DNA of 6,064 nucleotides, taken from Burkholderiales bacterium (GTDB taxonomy: Bacteria > Pseudomonadota > Gammaproteobacteria > Burkholderiales > Burkholderiaceae_C). The stretch is from NCBI GenBank assembly GCA_005789685.1, contig SXXD01000168.1, positions 1 through 6,064 on the forward strand. Direction: 5' to 3'. This document shows, in pieces, positions 1 to 5,915 of this stretch. The number at the start of each line of letters is the position of its first letter. The first letter of the stretch is position 1. The notes under the pieces are model-generated. The model did not search any database and was not told the DNA's origin. It saw only the letters and a program-made list of their open reading frames with translations. The position numbers and the translations under genes were made by a program.

Positions 1-423
1 CCCTATAAAGGTCGTCAGTTTTACGTGCCTGACTTGTTAGGTGGCAGTGTTCAATTGGTGTTTGACAACATGCCCTCTGCTTTGCCTTTGGCCAAAGAAG
101 GCAAGATTCGGGCAATTGCGCAAACAACGTCCAAGCGCTCTGCCGCCGCCCCCGATGTGCCCACCGTGGCTGAAACATTGCCCGGCTTTGAAGCCATCAC
201 CTGGTTTGCCATGTTTGCCCCTGCCAACACCCCCAAGCCGGTCATTGACAGATTGAATGCAGAAGTGTTGCGTGTTTTCAAATTGCCTGAAGTGGCAGAT
301 CGCATGAAAACATTAGGGCTAGAAGCTGTTCTCTCATCCCCCGATGAACTGGCCAAATACCAAGCCGCTGAGATTGTGAAGTGGGCCAAAGTGGTGAAAG
401 AGTCTGGCGCCAAAGCCGAATAA
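1..423 (+). CDS. Bug/TctC-family tripartite tricarboxylate transporter substrate-binding protein, 3' part
   Basis: This is the C-terminal 140 residues of a periplasmic solute-binding protein; the reading frame is open from base 1, so the gene starts upstream of the window. Visible family hallmarks are the PYKG near the left edge, the LLGGSVQLVFDNMPSALP segment (the usual 'DLLGG-vq-mFdnlps-lp' region), then KIRAIAQTT-KR and a P-DVPTVAE-LPGFE stretch, and a helical C-terminus ending in GAKAE. Family members are about 320-330 residues, so roughly 180 residues including the signal peptide lie outside. Bug proteins bind small carboxylates or related molecules in the periplasm, some feeding TctA/TctB permeases and many being orphans; the ligand cannot be read here. 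It lies 50 nt upstream of a second Bug gene on the same strand with no terminator between, so the two are probably co-transcribed. Confidence 0.93.
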   Translation, partial: PYKGRQFYVPDLLGGSVQLVFDNMPSALPLAKEGKIRAIAQTTSKRSAAAPDVPTVAETLPGFEAITWFAMFAPANTPKPVIDRLNAEVLRVFKLPEVADRMKTLGLEAVLSSPDELAKYQAAEIVKWAKVVKESGAKAE

Positions 424-462
424 ACAGCGCTCACCCAACACATCCTTTCAACAAGTTTTTTT

Positions 463-465
463 GGA
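463..465 (+). promoter_or_regulatory. Ribosome-binding site of the second Bug gene
   Basis: GGA lies 8 nt before the ATG at 474 and supports that start over the longer open frame beginning at 381, which would overlap the preceding gene by over 40 bases. A short match, so modest weight. Confidence 0.5.
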
Positions 466-473
466 CATTTCAA

Positions 474-1451
474 ATGACAATTGATTTAAACCGACGTGAC
501 GTTCTTCAAGCCAGCTTGGCAGGTGCCGTCAGCATCGCTATGCCTGCCATGGCACAAAGCAATTTCCCTTCAAGACCCATTAAGCTGATTTGCCCTTGGC
601 CTGCGGGTGGATCCACCGACGGCGTCATGCGCGCCTTGGCTGAAAGTGCCACCCGAATTTTGGGTAGTCCTGTGGTCATTGAGAACAAGGCCGGCGCCAG
701 CGGCATGCTAGGCCCCAATGAATTGGTCAGCGCCAAACCCGACGGCTACACCCTGTCTCAGTTGACCATTGGTATTTTGCGTTTGCCACACATGCAAAAA
801 ATGCAATTCAACCCTTTGCAAGACTTTACTTTTATTGCTTGCTTAACCGGCTACACCTTTGGCATTGTGGTGCGGTCTGACTCCCCCATCAAGTCCATCA
901 AAGACTTGGTAGATTACGCCAAGGCCAACCCCGGAAAATATACTTTCGGCTCTACAGGCAACGGCACAACGCCGCACTTGGCTGTGGAAGAATTCGCCAT
1001 GAAAGCCGGCATTCAGTTGCAACACATTCCCTTCAAAGGCAACGCCGATGGCATGGCTTCCTTGTTAGGCGGCCATGTGATGTCACACAGCGACGCCACG
1101 GGCTGGGCGCCGCACGTCGATGCTGGCACTTGTCGCTTGTTGGCCACCTACGGCAGCAAGCGAACCAAACGCTGGCCCAATGTGCCCACACTCACCGAAC
1201 TGGGCTACGACACCGTATCAGATTCTCCGTTTGGCATTGGCGGCCCCAAGGGCATGGACCCAGCCGTAACGCGCAAACTCCATGATGCGTTCAAGAAAAC
1301 TTTGGAAGATCCACAAGTACTGGCCACTTTTGAAAAGTTTGACCAATCGGTGATTTACATGAACTCCGAGGACTACGCCAAGTTTGCACGTGACAATTAT
1401 CAGAAAGAAAGAGTCATCATTGAAAAATTGGGCTTGGCCAGACCCGCCTAA
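474..1451 (+). CDS. Bug/TctC-family substrate-binding protein with Tat-like signal peptide
   Basis: A complete 325-residue periplasmic binding protein, the usual family length. The ATG at 474 is chosen because it opens a signal peptide directly (NRRDVLQ, hydrophobic stretch about residues 13-25, cleavage probably after AMA at 25-27) and has a GGA ribosome-binding element at 463-465, 8 nt upstream; the frame is open further upstream but that part does not resemble the family. The twin arginines (R7-R8) suggest Tat export, although a Sec route is not excluded. Family motifs in order: CPWPAGGSTD (40-49), ENKAGASG (70-77), PDGYTL (89-94), GSTGNGTTPHLA (159-170), HIPFKG (184-189), and PNVPTL-ELGYD further on. 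Where the upstream gene has FDNMPSALP this one has SDATGWAPHV, so the two are diverged paralogues that may bind different ligands. No TctA/TctB genes are in view. Likely the last gene of its operon, since a terminator follows. Confidence 0.94.
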   Translation: MTIDLNRRDVLQASLAGAVSIAMPAMAQSNFPSRPIKLICPWPAGGSTDGVMRALAESATRILGSPVVIENKAGASGMLGPNELVSAKPDGYTLSQLTIGILRLPHMQKMQFNPLQDFTFIACLTGYTFGIVVRSDSPIKSIKDLVDYAKANPGKYTFGSTGNGTTPHLAVEEFAMKAGIQLQHIPFKGNADGMASLLGGHVMSHSDATGWAPHVDAGTCRLLATYGSKRTKRWPNVPTLTELGYDTVSDSPFGIGGPKGMDPAVTRKLHDAFKKTLEDPQVLATFEKFDQSVIYMNSEDYAKFARDNYQKERVIIEKLGLARPA

Positions 1452-1470
1452 TCATCTTCATTTCGCCAGA

Positions 1471-1500
1471 AAAAAAGCCCAGCTAACTCTGGGCTTTTTT
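1471..1500. terminator. Bidirectional intrinsic terminator between convergent genes
   Basis: A perfect 12-bp inverted repeat (AAAAAAGCCCAG / CTGGGCTTTTTT) flanks a 6-nt loop (CTAACT, 1483-1488). The GC core of six pairs is followed by six T on the plus strand and, read from the other side, six T on the minus strand. It sits 19 nt after the stop of the Bug gene and 23 nt beyond the stop of the minus-strand ABC binding protein, so it can end transcription from both sides. Confidence 0.93.
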
Positions 1501-1523
1501 CATGTTCACTTCACAACCAGGGC

Positions 1524-2810
1524 TTAAGATTGAGGCCGGTTCATTTTGCAAACAGAGGGCAGCTCTAACTCTGGGGCCTTGAATTGTCGAATGATTTTGA
1601 AGCCATAACCCGAGCCCTCCACATCAAATGGCACATCAGGACCGCCCTGCTTGGCCATCATGGCCACCACCATGGGCTGCTGAAACTGGTGGTCCATGGC
1701 GCGCATCTTGCCGCGTTGCCCCGCCAGGCTCACCTCAGCGTTTTCAAGCTGCAAGGCCACCGCCAGGGGCTCAGTCTGACCCGCCTTTTCGATGGATTGC
1801 GCCAAGGCCTCCACCATGAGTTGCATTCGCAAGTGCAAATAGTCTTCTGAAGGCTTTACAAAACGCTGCTTGAAAGATTGGTAGAACTTGGCGCTCTCAG
1901 CGCCGGGTACATTGGGCATCCACTCGGCAACAGCCAAGACCTTGCCAACACCCGCATCGCCCATTGCGGCAGGTGCACCCAAGGCATTGCCATAGAAGGT
2001 GTAAAACTTTCCTTCATAGCCGACGTCTTTGGCGGCCTTCACCAAGAAGCTAAGGTCATTTCCCCAATTGCCAGTGATCACGGCCTGGGCACCGGACGCT
2101 TTGATTTTGGCGGCATACGGCAGAAAATCTTTGACTCTGCCCATGGGGTGCAATTCATCACCTGCTATTTGAATGTCTGGCCTAAGTTTTTCAAGTTGCA
2201 GTTTGGCTTCTCGCAAGACAGATTGGCCAAAGCTGTAATCTTGCCCAATCAAATACACCGACTTCAATTTTGTATCTTGCTTCAACACTTGCATGAGCGC
2301 TGCCATGCGCATGTCTGCGTGCGCATCAAATCTGAAGTGCCAAAAATTGCACTTTTCTTGTGTGAGCGCAGGATCGACAGCGGCGTAGTTTAAAAACAGA
2401 ACGCGCTTTTGTGGCTCACGCTCATTGTGTTTTTGAATGGCATCCATCAATACAGCAGCATTGGCCGAGGAGTTTCCTTGCAAAACAAATTGAGCACCCG
2501 AATCAATGGCGGAGCGCAAAGAAGTTAAAGCTTCTTCACTTTGGCCCTTGCTGTCGTAACGGTTCAGCACCAACCTGCGTTTGCCTTCTTGTGTCCTCAC
2601 GCCGCCTCGCGCATTCACTCGTTCCACAGCCCAAACCAAATTCCGAAGCACAGCTTCACCGGTGTTGGCAAAGGGCCCGCTCATTCCTTCAATGAGGGCC
2701 AGTTGAACGGGGGGCAATTGAATGGAGGGTGCTTGTGCGTTCACTGGAAAACTCAAACACAAGATGCCGACTTGCCACAGGCGAGCCCAAAGTCGAAAGA
2801 AAACTAACAC
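1524..2810 (-). CDS. Branched-chain amino acid-type ABC transporter substrate-binding protein (Peripla_BP_6 / LivK-like)
   Basis: A 428-residue periplasmic binding protein of the type I fold. It begins with a signal peptide (two Arg at positions 6 and 10, hydrophobic core about 11-23, cleavage probably after VNA at 23-25 or AQA at 25-27). The mature part starts with a typical first strand and helix, QLALIEGMSGPFANTGEAV (36-54), followed by WAVERVNARGGV, a 'fVLQGNSSANAAVLMDA' segment, the inter-lobe 'KSVYLIGQDYSFGQSVLREAK' block and 'SGAQAVITGNWGNDLSFLVKAAKDVGY', all normal for LivK/LivJ relatives. The ligand cannot be inferred: the family takes amino acids, amides, urea, aromatic acids and more. 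The start is a GTG, 18 nt after the tsaD stop, with GGAA 7 nt upstream. No permease or ATPase genes are nearby, so it is either an orphan receptor or serves a distant transporter. Confidence 0.88.
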   Translation of the reverse strand: MLVFFRLWARLWQVGILCLSFPVNAQAPSIQLPPVQLALIEGMSGPFANTGEAVLRNLVWAVERVNARGGVRTQEGKRRLVLNRYDSKGQSEEALTSLRSAIDSGAQFVLQGNSSANAAVLMDAIQKHNEREPQKRVLFLNYAAVDPALTQEKCNFWHFRFDAHADMRMAALMQVLKQDTKLKSVYLIGQDYSFGQSVLREAKLQLEKLRPDIQIAGDELHPMGRVKDFLPYAAKIKASGAQAVITGNWGNDLSFLVKAAKDVGYEGKFYTFYGNALGAPAAMGDAGVGKVLAVAEWMPNVPGAESAKFYQSFKQRFVKPSEDYLHLRMQLMVEALAQSIEKAGQTEPLAVALQLENAEVSLAGQRGKMRAMDHQFQQPMVVAMMAKQGGPDVPFDVEGSGYGFKIIRQFKAPELELPSVCKMNRPQS

Positions 2811-2817
2811 AACAATG

Positions 2818-2821
2818 TTCC
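2818..2821 (-). promoter_or_regulatory. Ribosome-binding site deciding the GTG start of the ABC binding protein
   Basis: Read on the minus strand, GGAA is followed by 7 nt (CATTGTT) and then GTG. There is no in-frame ATG between the tsaD stop and the signal peptide, and the GTG start keeps the signal peptide intact, so a non-ATG start is well supported. Confidence 0.6.
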
Positions 2822-2828
2822 AAAAAAA

Positions 2829-3884
2829 TCAGATAAGCACAGCATCAATGTTCGAAAGTGGCCACCTTGGCTTGACATCAAACCCATAATTCAGTTCGGC
2901 TTGCTGCTTGCCAGATTGAACGCGCATCGCAGCTGCCATGGCGATCATGGCGCCATTGTCGGTGCACAAATGAAGCTCTGGATAGTGAACACGCACGCCT
3001 GCTTTTTCGCAAGCTTGATTCAATTGCAATCTCAAAGAACGATTGGCGCCTACACCACCAGCCACGACCAAACGGCGCATGCCCGTTGACTTCAACGCGG
3101 CCATCGATTTTTTCACCAGCACTTCCACAATGGCCGCTTCAGTCGATGCTGCCAAATCTGCTTTGTGAGTGTTGCGGGTGTCGTGCAGTGCTGCGCCCAG
3201 TTTGTTGGCCTGTGTCAGCACAGATGTTTTTAAACCTGCGAAAGAGAAATCAAAATTACCACTGTGCATTAAAGGGCGGGGCAGTTTGAAAGCTTGCGGA
3301 TTACCACCTTCTGCACACTTGGACAAAGCCGGTCCGCCCGGATAGCCCAAACCCATGAGCTTGGCGGACTTGTCGAATGCTTCGCCTGCTGCGTCGTCAA
3401 CCGTTTCACCTAAAATTTCATAAGTGCCCACTGCCTCAACCCGCATGAGTTGGGTGTGACCCCCTGAAACCAGCAGCGCCACAAAAGGAAATTCAGGTGG
3501 GTCTTCACTTAAAAACGGCGACAGCAAGTGGCCTTCCAAATGATGAACACCTAAAACAGGTTTGTTCAAGGCTGCACCAAGGGCACAAGCCACACCAGCA
3601 CCGACAAGCAAAGCCCCTGCCAGTCCTGGACCGCGGGTATAGGCCACCACGTCCACTTGATTTAACTCAATGTTGGCGTTTTTCAAAACCTCCCGAGTGA
3701 GGGGAATAACGCGCTTGATGTGATCGCGACTGGCCAATTCCGGCACCACACCGCCATAGGCCTGGTGCATGTCGATTTGGCTGAACAAAGCATGCGCCAA
3801 AAGGCGTGGTGCGCCATGGGCTTGGGTTTGAACCAAAGCCACACCGGTTTCATCGCAAGAAGACTCAATTCCAAGAAAAATCAT
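2829..3884 (-). CDS. tsaD: tRNA N6-adenosine threonylcarbamoyltransferase TsaD
   Basis: TsaD transfers the threonylcarbamoyl group from TC-AMP to A37 of tRNAs that read ANN codons (t6A), in the cytoplasm together with TsaB and TsaE; TsaC makes the TC-AMP. The 351-residue product (family about 335-345) has the whole signature set: [10 protein letters not shown] (5-14), [16 protein letters not shown] (40-55), [10 protein letters not shown] (83-92), the metal ligands in HHLEGH (H115 and H119), [10 protein letters not shown] (137-146), the [26 protein letters not shown] block, and CTDNGAMIA with the third metal ligand D309. The ATG at 3884 is chosen because MIFLGIESS is the normal N-terminus; eleven extra in-frame codons upstream (to 3917) look non-coding. 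It is divergent from the ybiB relic and leads a probable two-gene operon with the ABC binding protein. The gene looks intact, and it is normally essential or nearly so in bacteria. Confidence 0.98.
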   Translation of the reverse strand: MIFLGIESSCDETGVALVQTQAHGAPRLLAHALFSQIDMHQAYGGVVPELASRDHIKRVIPLTREVLKNANIELNQVDVVAYTRGPGLAGALLVGAGVACALGAALNKPVLGVHHLEGHLLSPFLSEDPPEFPFVALLVSGGHTQLMRVEAVGTYEILGETVDDAAGEAFDKSAKLMGLGYPGGPALSKCAEGGNPQAFKLPRPLMHSGNFDFSFAGLKTSVLTQANKLGAALHDTRNTHKADLAASTEAAIVEVLVKKSMAALKSTGMRRLVVAGGVGANRSLRLQLNQACEKAGVRVHYPELHLCTDNGAMIAMAAAMRVQSGKQQAELNYGFDVKPRWPLSNIDAVLI

Positions 3885-3920
3885 AATGCTTAAGTTTATG
3901 CGATGACCCTCATTCAACTT

Positions 3921-3935
3921 ATAACGCCAAGTTAT
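3921..3935. repeat. Small dyad in the tsaD / ybiB-relic divergent intergenic region
   Basis: ATAAC-gccaa-GTTAT is a perfect 5-bp inverted repeat with a 5-nt spacer, in the 74-bp gap between the start of tsaD and the relic ybiB start. It could be an operator or a weak hairpin in the tsaD 5' leader; an AT-rich dyad this short can also arise by chance. I could not assign a convincing -35/-10 pair for either direction in this gap. Confidence 0.3.
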
Positions 3936-3958
3936 CTAGGCTTTGAGACAATACCTGC

Positions 3959-4332
3959 ATGGGAATTGGTCACTACATCAAAGAAATTGGTCGCGGCAAA
4001 GACGGCGCCAAAGCCTTGTCGCGCCATCAAGCTGCCAATCTTTTGGGCCAAATTACAGCTTGGTCAAGCTCATGAATCCTTGTCAAGGCTCGGCGCTCAT
4101 TGTCAGCAGCTACACGCACCCAGAATATGCCCTCTCCATGGCCCAAACTTTCAAGTTAACAGAGGCCTCTGCTTTCTTGCTCAGAGGCACTGAAGGCGAG
4201 CCTGTTGCCGATGCGCGTCGCTCGCCTCAAATGGATTTCTTTCACGGTGGCAGTACACAAACAGCTCAAGCCGCGCAAGCCGGTGCACTTCAAAGCATTC
4301 CTGAATTGCCACAACCCAACGCAGCTGAAACG
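3959..4332 (+). pseudogene. ybiB: Decayed ybiB (TrpD2-family DNA-binding protein), internal out-of-frame deletion
   Basis: Two pieces of one gene lie side by side in different frames. The N-terminal piece runs from the ATG at 3959: MGIGHYIKEIGRGKDGAKAL is the characteristic start of YbiB (glycosyl-transferase-3 N-terminal helical domain) and the resemblance lasts to about residue 32 (LLGQI, ending near 4054), after which the frame meets TGA at 4073-4075. From about 4057, one frame over, the C-terminal piece begins with SLVKLMNPC and continues SSYTHPEYALSM and LLRGTEGEPVADARR, which are the late conserved blocks of YbiB. Intact YbiB proteins are about 310-330 residues; only ~32 plus ~92 codons remain, so roughly 160 or more central codons, including most of the catalytic-like domain, are missing. 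E. coli YbiB is a nucleic-acid-binding relative of anthranilate phosphoribosyltransferase. The piece runs without a stop into a cobA tail. Confidence 0.82.
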
Positions 4333-4464
4333 GCCGCCTACATTGAAAACGCCAGCTTGCCGCAGCAGCGCCAAGCTCTAACACGCCTTGACCGCCTTAC
4401 TTTTACATTGAATGAGACGGGCCTGAAAAGCCCCAGTATTTTGGTCGTGGGCAATGTGGTTTAA
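4333..4464 (+). pseudogene. cobA: C-terminal remnant of uroporphyrinogen-III C-methyltransferase (SUMT), fused in frame to the ybiB remnant
   Basis: In the frame of the ybiB C-terminal piece, the translation changes at about AETAAY to AAYIENASLPQQRQALTRLDRL and ends LKSPSILVVGNVV before TAA at 4462-4464. 'iEnaslp-QR--l-tL--L' followed by 'sPsilvVGnVV' is the closing signature of SUMT, the enzyme that methylates uroporphyrinogen III twice with SAM to give precorrin-2 for siroheme or cobalamin. Only about 43 of some 250-280 residues are present; the SAM-binding N-terminal domain is absent, so the fragment cannot be active. The boundary with the ybiB part is approximate, within about 4324-4344. 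An ATG at 4072, overlapping the TGA of the N-terminal ybiB piece, would give a 130-residue chimera if translated, but nothing suggests a function for it. Confidence 0.75.
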
Positions 4465-4478
4465 GCTTGCGCACAAAT

Positions 4479-4508
4479 TTTCCAAACGAAGCCATCTAGC
4501 CCTACACT
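4479..4508 (+). promoter_or_regulatory. Possible promoter of the HI0933-family gene (leaderless or near-leaderless transcript)
   Basis: TTTCCA (4479-4484) and TACACT (4503-4508) each match four of six consensus bases and are 18 bp apart. A start about 7 nt after TACACT would put the transcript end within a few bases of the ATG at 4517. This fits the absence of any purine-rich ribosome-binding sequence before that ATG. Both boxes are weak, so this is tentative. Confidence 0.28.
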
Positions 4509-4516
4509 CCCACTCC

Positions 4517-5740
4517 ATGCAAACATGTGATGTGGTGATCGTAGGCGCCGGCGCTGCCGGCCTTTTTTGCGCTGGTGTAGCTGGCCAATTAGGCTTGTCC
4601 GTCTTGTTAGTCGATCACAGTCAAAAGGTGGCTGAAAAAATTCGAATTTCTGGCGGCGGTCGAAGCAACTTCACCAATCGCCTTATCGATGCCAGTGCGC
4701 CCCACAAACATTTCCTAAGTGAGAATCCGAACTTCTGCCGCAGTTCTTTGTCGCGCTACACCGCGCAAGATTTCATTGAACTGGTGCAGTCATATGACAT
4801 CCCTTTCCATGAAAAACACAAGGGTCAATTGTTTTGCGATCGTTCTGCTGAGGATCTGATTCAAATGCTTCTCAAGGAGTGCGATAAGGGAAGTGTGATG
4901 CGTTGGCAAGGCTGCGGCGTGAAAGCCATCACCGCGGAGGGCTCTGGCTATCAATTGCAAACTGACCAAGGCGAAGTTCAAGCCGGCGCAGTGGTCATCG
5001 CCACTGGAGGCTTGTCTATTCCAAAAATTGGCGCCACCGACTTTGGCTATCGCATTGCAGAACAATTTGGCTTGCGATTGGTTGCCAGGCGACCAGGACT
5101 GGTTCCTCTCACCTTTGATGGCGCCGAGTGGGCACCCTATGCCGGCTTGGCGGGCTTGTCGTTGCCAGTGAGCATCGAGACTGGCGCCAAAAAGACCCTC
5201 ACTCGTTTTGACGAAGACCTGTTGTTCACACACCGCGGCTTGTCTGGCCCTGCTGTATTACAAATTTCCAGCTACTGGCAAGGAGGTCAGCCCCTTCGTT
5301 TGAACCTAGCGCCCCAAGAAGACCTTGAGGCCTCGCTCATGCAAGCCAAAGTCAGGTCTAAAAAGCTCATTGCCAACGAGCTCGGCGCTTGGGTGCCGCA
5401 CCGACTGGCCGATGCCTGGGTGGCCCAAGACCCCCAATGGCAACGCCCAGTGGCCGAAGCCAGCGACAAAGCCTTGCTTCAATTGGCCCAAAAACTGAGC
5501 CACTGGCCCCTCACCCCCAATGGCAGCGAGGGCTACAAAAAGGCTGAGGTCACATTGGGCGGGGTAGACACCCGAGATTTATCGTCGCAAACCATGGAAT
5601 CCAAGCAGCCAGGCCTGTATTTCATTGGAGAGGTGGTCGACGTCACGGGCTGGCTGGGTGGCTACAACTTCCAGTGGGCCTGGTCCAGCGCATTTGCATG
5701 TGCCCAAGCCCTGAAGCAAAAACAGGCTGTAGCCCTGTAA
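4517..5740 (+). CDS. HI0933/BaiN-family FAD-dependent oxidoreductase (YhiN-like flavoprotein)
   Basis: A 407-residue flavoprotein of about the family's usual 390-410 residues. It has the FAD dinucleotide-binding GxGxxG (V9-GAGAAGL-16), the family-specific EKIRISGGGRSNFTN (40-54), FHEKHKGQLFC, an ATGG strand-turn at 162-165 followed by SIPKIGATDFGY, the FTHRGLSGPAVLQIS block (237-251) and the closing GEVVDVTGWLGGYNFQWAWSSAFACAQAL (from 371), which completes the FAD site. E. coli YhiN and H. influenzae HI0933 have no settled reaction; clostridial BaiN is implicated in bile-acid reduction, which should not be transferred to this protein. The ATG at 4517 is chosen because MQTCDVVIVGAGAAG is the normal N-terminus; the frame is open back to an ATG at 4454, but those 21 codons show no family resemblance and overlap the relic's stop. 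It lies between the ybiB-cobA relic and rpsU and looks intact. Confidence 0.93.
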   Translation: MQTCDVVIVGAGAAGLFCAGVAGQLGLSVLLVDHSQKVAEKIRISGGGRSNFTNRLIDASAPHKHFLSENPNFCRSSLSRYTAQDFIELVQSYDIPFHEKHKGQLFCDRSAEDLIQMLLKECDKGSVMRWQGCGVKAITAEGSGYQLQTDQGEVQAGAVVIATGGLSIPKIGATDFGYRIAEQFGLRLVARRPGLVPLTFDGAEWAPYAGLAGLSLPVSIETGAKKTLTRFDEDLLFTHRGLSGPAVLQISSYWQGGQPLRLNLAPQEDLEASLMQAKVRSKKLIANELGAWVPHRLADAWVAQDPQWQRPVAEASDKALLQLAQKLSHWPLTPNGSEGYKKAEVTLGGVDTRDLSSQTMESKQPGLYFIGEVVDVTGWLGGYNFQWAWSSAFACAQALKQKQAVAL

Positions 5741-5756
5741 ATATCCCCAAAACAGC

Positions 5757-5786
5757 TTAAAACGGTCTAAGACTTAGGGCTATAAT
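5757..5786 (+). promoter_or_regulatory. Promoter of rpsU
   Basis: A perfect consensus -10 box TATAAT lies at 5781-5786, with TTAAAA (5757-5762, four of six -35 bases) 18 bp upstream. A short dyad, CTAAG-a-CTTAG (5767-5777), sits between the boxes. The position, just after the flavoprotein stop and upstream of a ribosomal-protein gene, fits a sigma70-type housekeeping promoter; the transcript would start near 5793. Confidence 0.7.
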
Positions 5787-5792
5787 CCAAGG

Positions 5793-5915
5793 CTTCGCTG
5801 GCAATCCTCCGTCTGCCAATTACTAGTTCGTGACGGGGACCCCGCCGAAACTGCTTGTAAGGGCTCGATCTTCCCTCTCAGTGTCAGTCGGCATATTTTG
5901 GAAACATTGAAATCC
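5793..5915 (+). promoter_or_regulatory. Long 5' leader of rpsU with a potential stem-loop
   Basis: About 120 nt separate the predicted transcript start from the rpsU ATG, long for a simple leader. CTCCGTC (5807-5813) can pair with GACGGGG (5832-5838) over 7 bp including one G-U, leaving an 18-nt loop; the adjacent GGGGACCCC offers a competing self-complementary stretch. The ribosome-binding region is unclear: GGAAA near 5901 is rather far from the ATG. I see no open reading frame that looks real here. Regulation by leader structure, for example autogenous control as for other ribosomal-protein genes, is possible but is inference. Confidence 0.4.

Noticed and set aside
381..473. Upstream extension of the second Bug gene
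   Set aside because: It would overlap the previous coding region and place 31 unrelated residues before a normal signal peptide; the ATG at 474 has a ribosome-binding site.
1878..2393. 171-codon plus-strand open frame
   Set aside because: It lies entirely opposite the ABC binding protein, which has clear family motifs and a signal peptide; the translation resembles nothing and is a shadow.
3885..3917. Eleven-codon N-terminal extension of TsaD
   Set aside because: TsaD proteins start directly at M-x-x-LGIE; the extension is in the intergenic region and is not family-like.
3943..4056. Open frame upstream of the ybiB C-terminal piece taken as the start of a 173-residue protein
   Set aside because: This part is the out-of-frame reading of the genuine YbiB N-terminus that starts at 3959; only the part from about 4057 is real coding sequence in that frame.
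4454..4516. Longer start for the HI0933-family protein
   Set aside because: The extra 21 residues precede the standard flavoprotein N-terminus, lack family resemblance and overlap the relic's stop codon.
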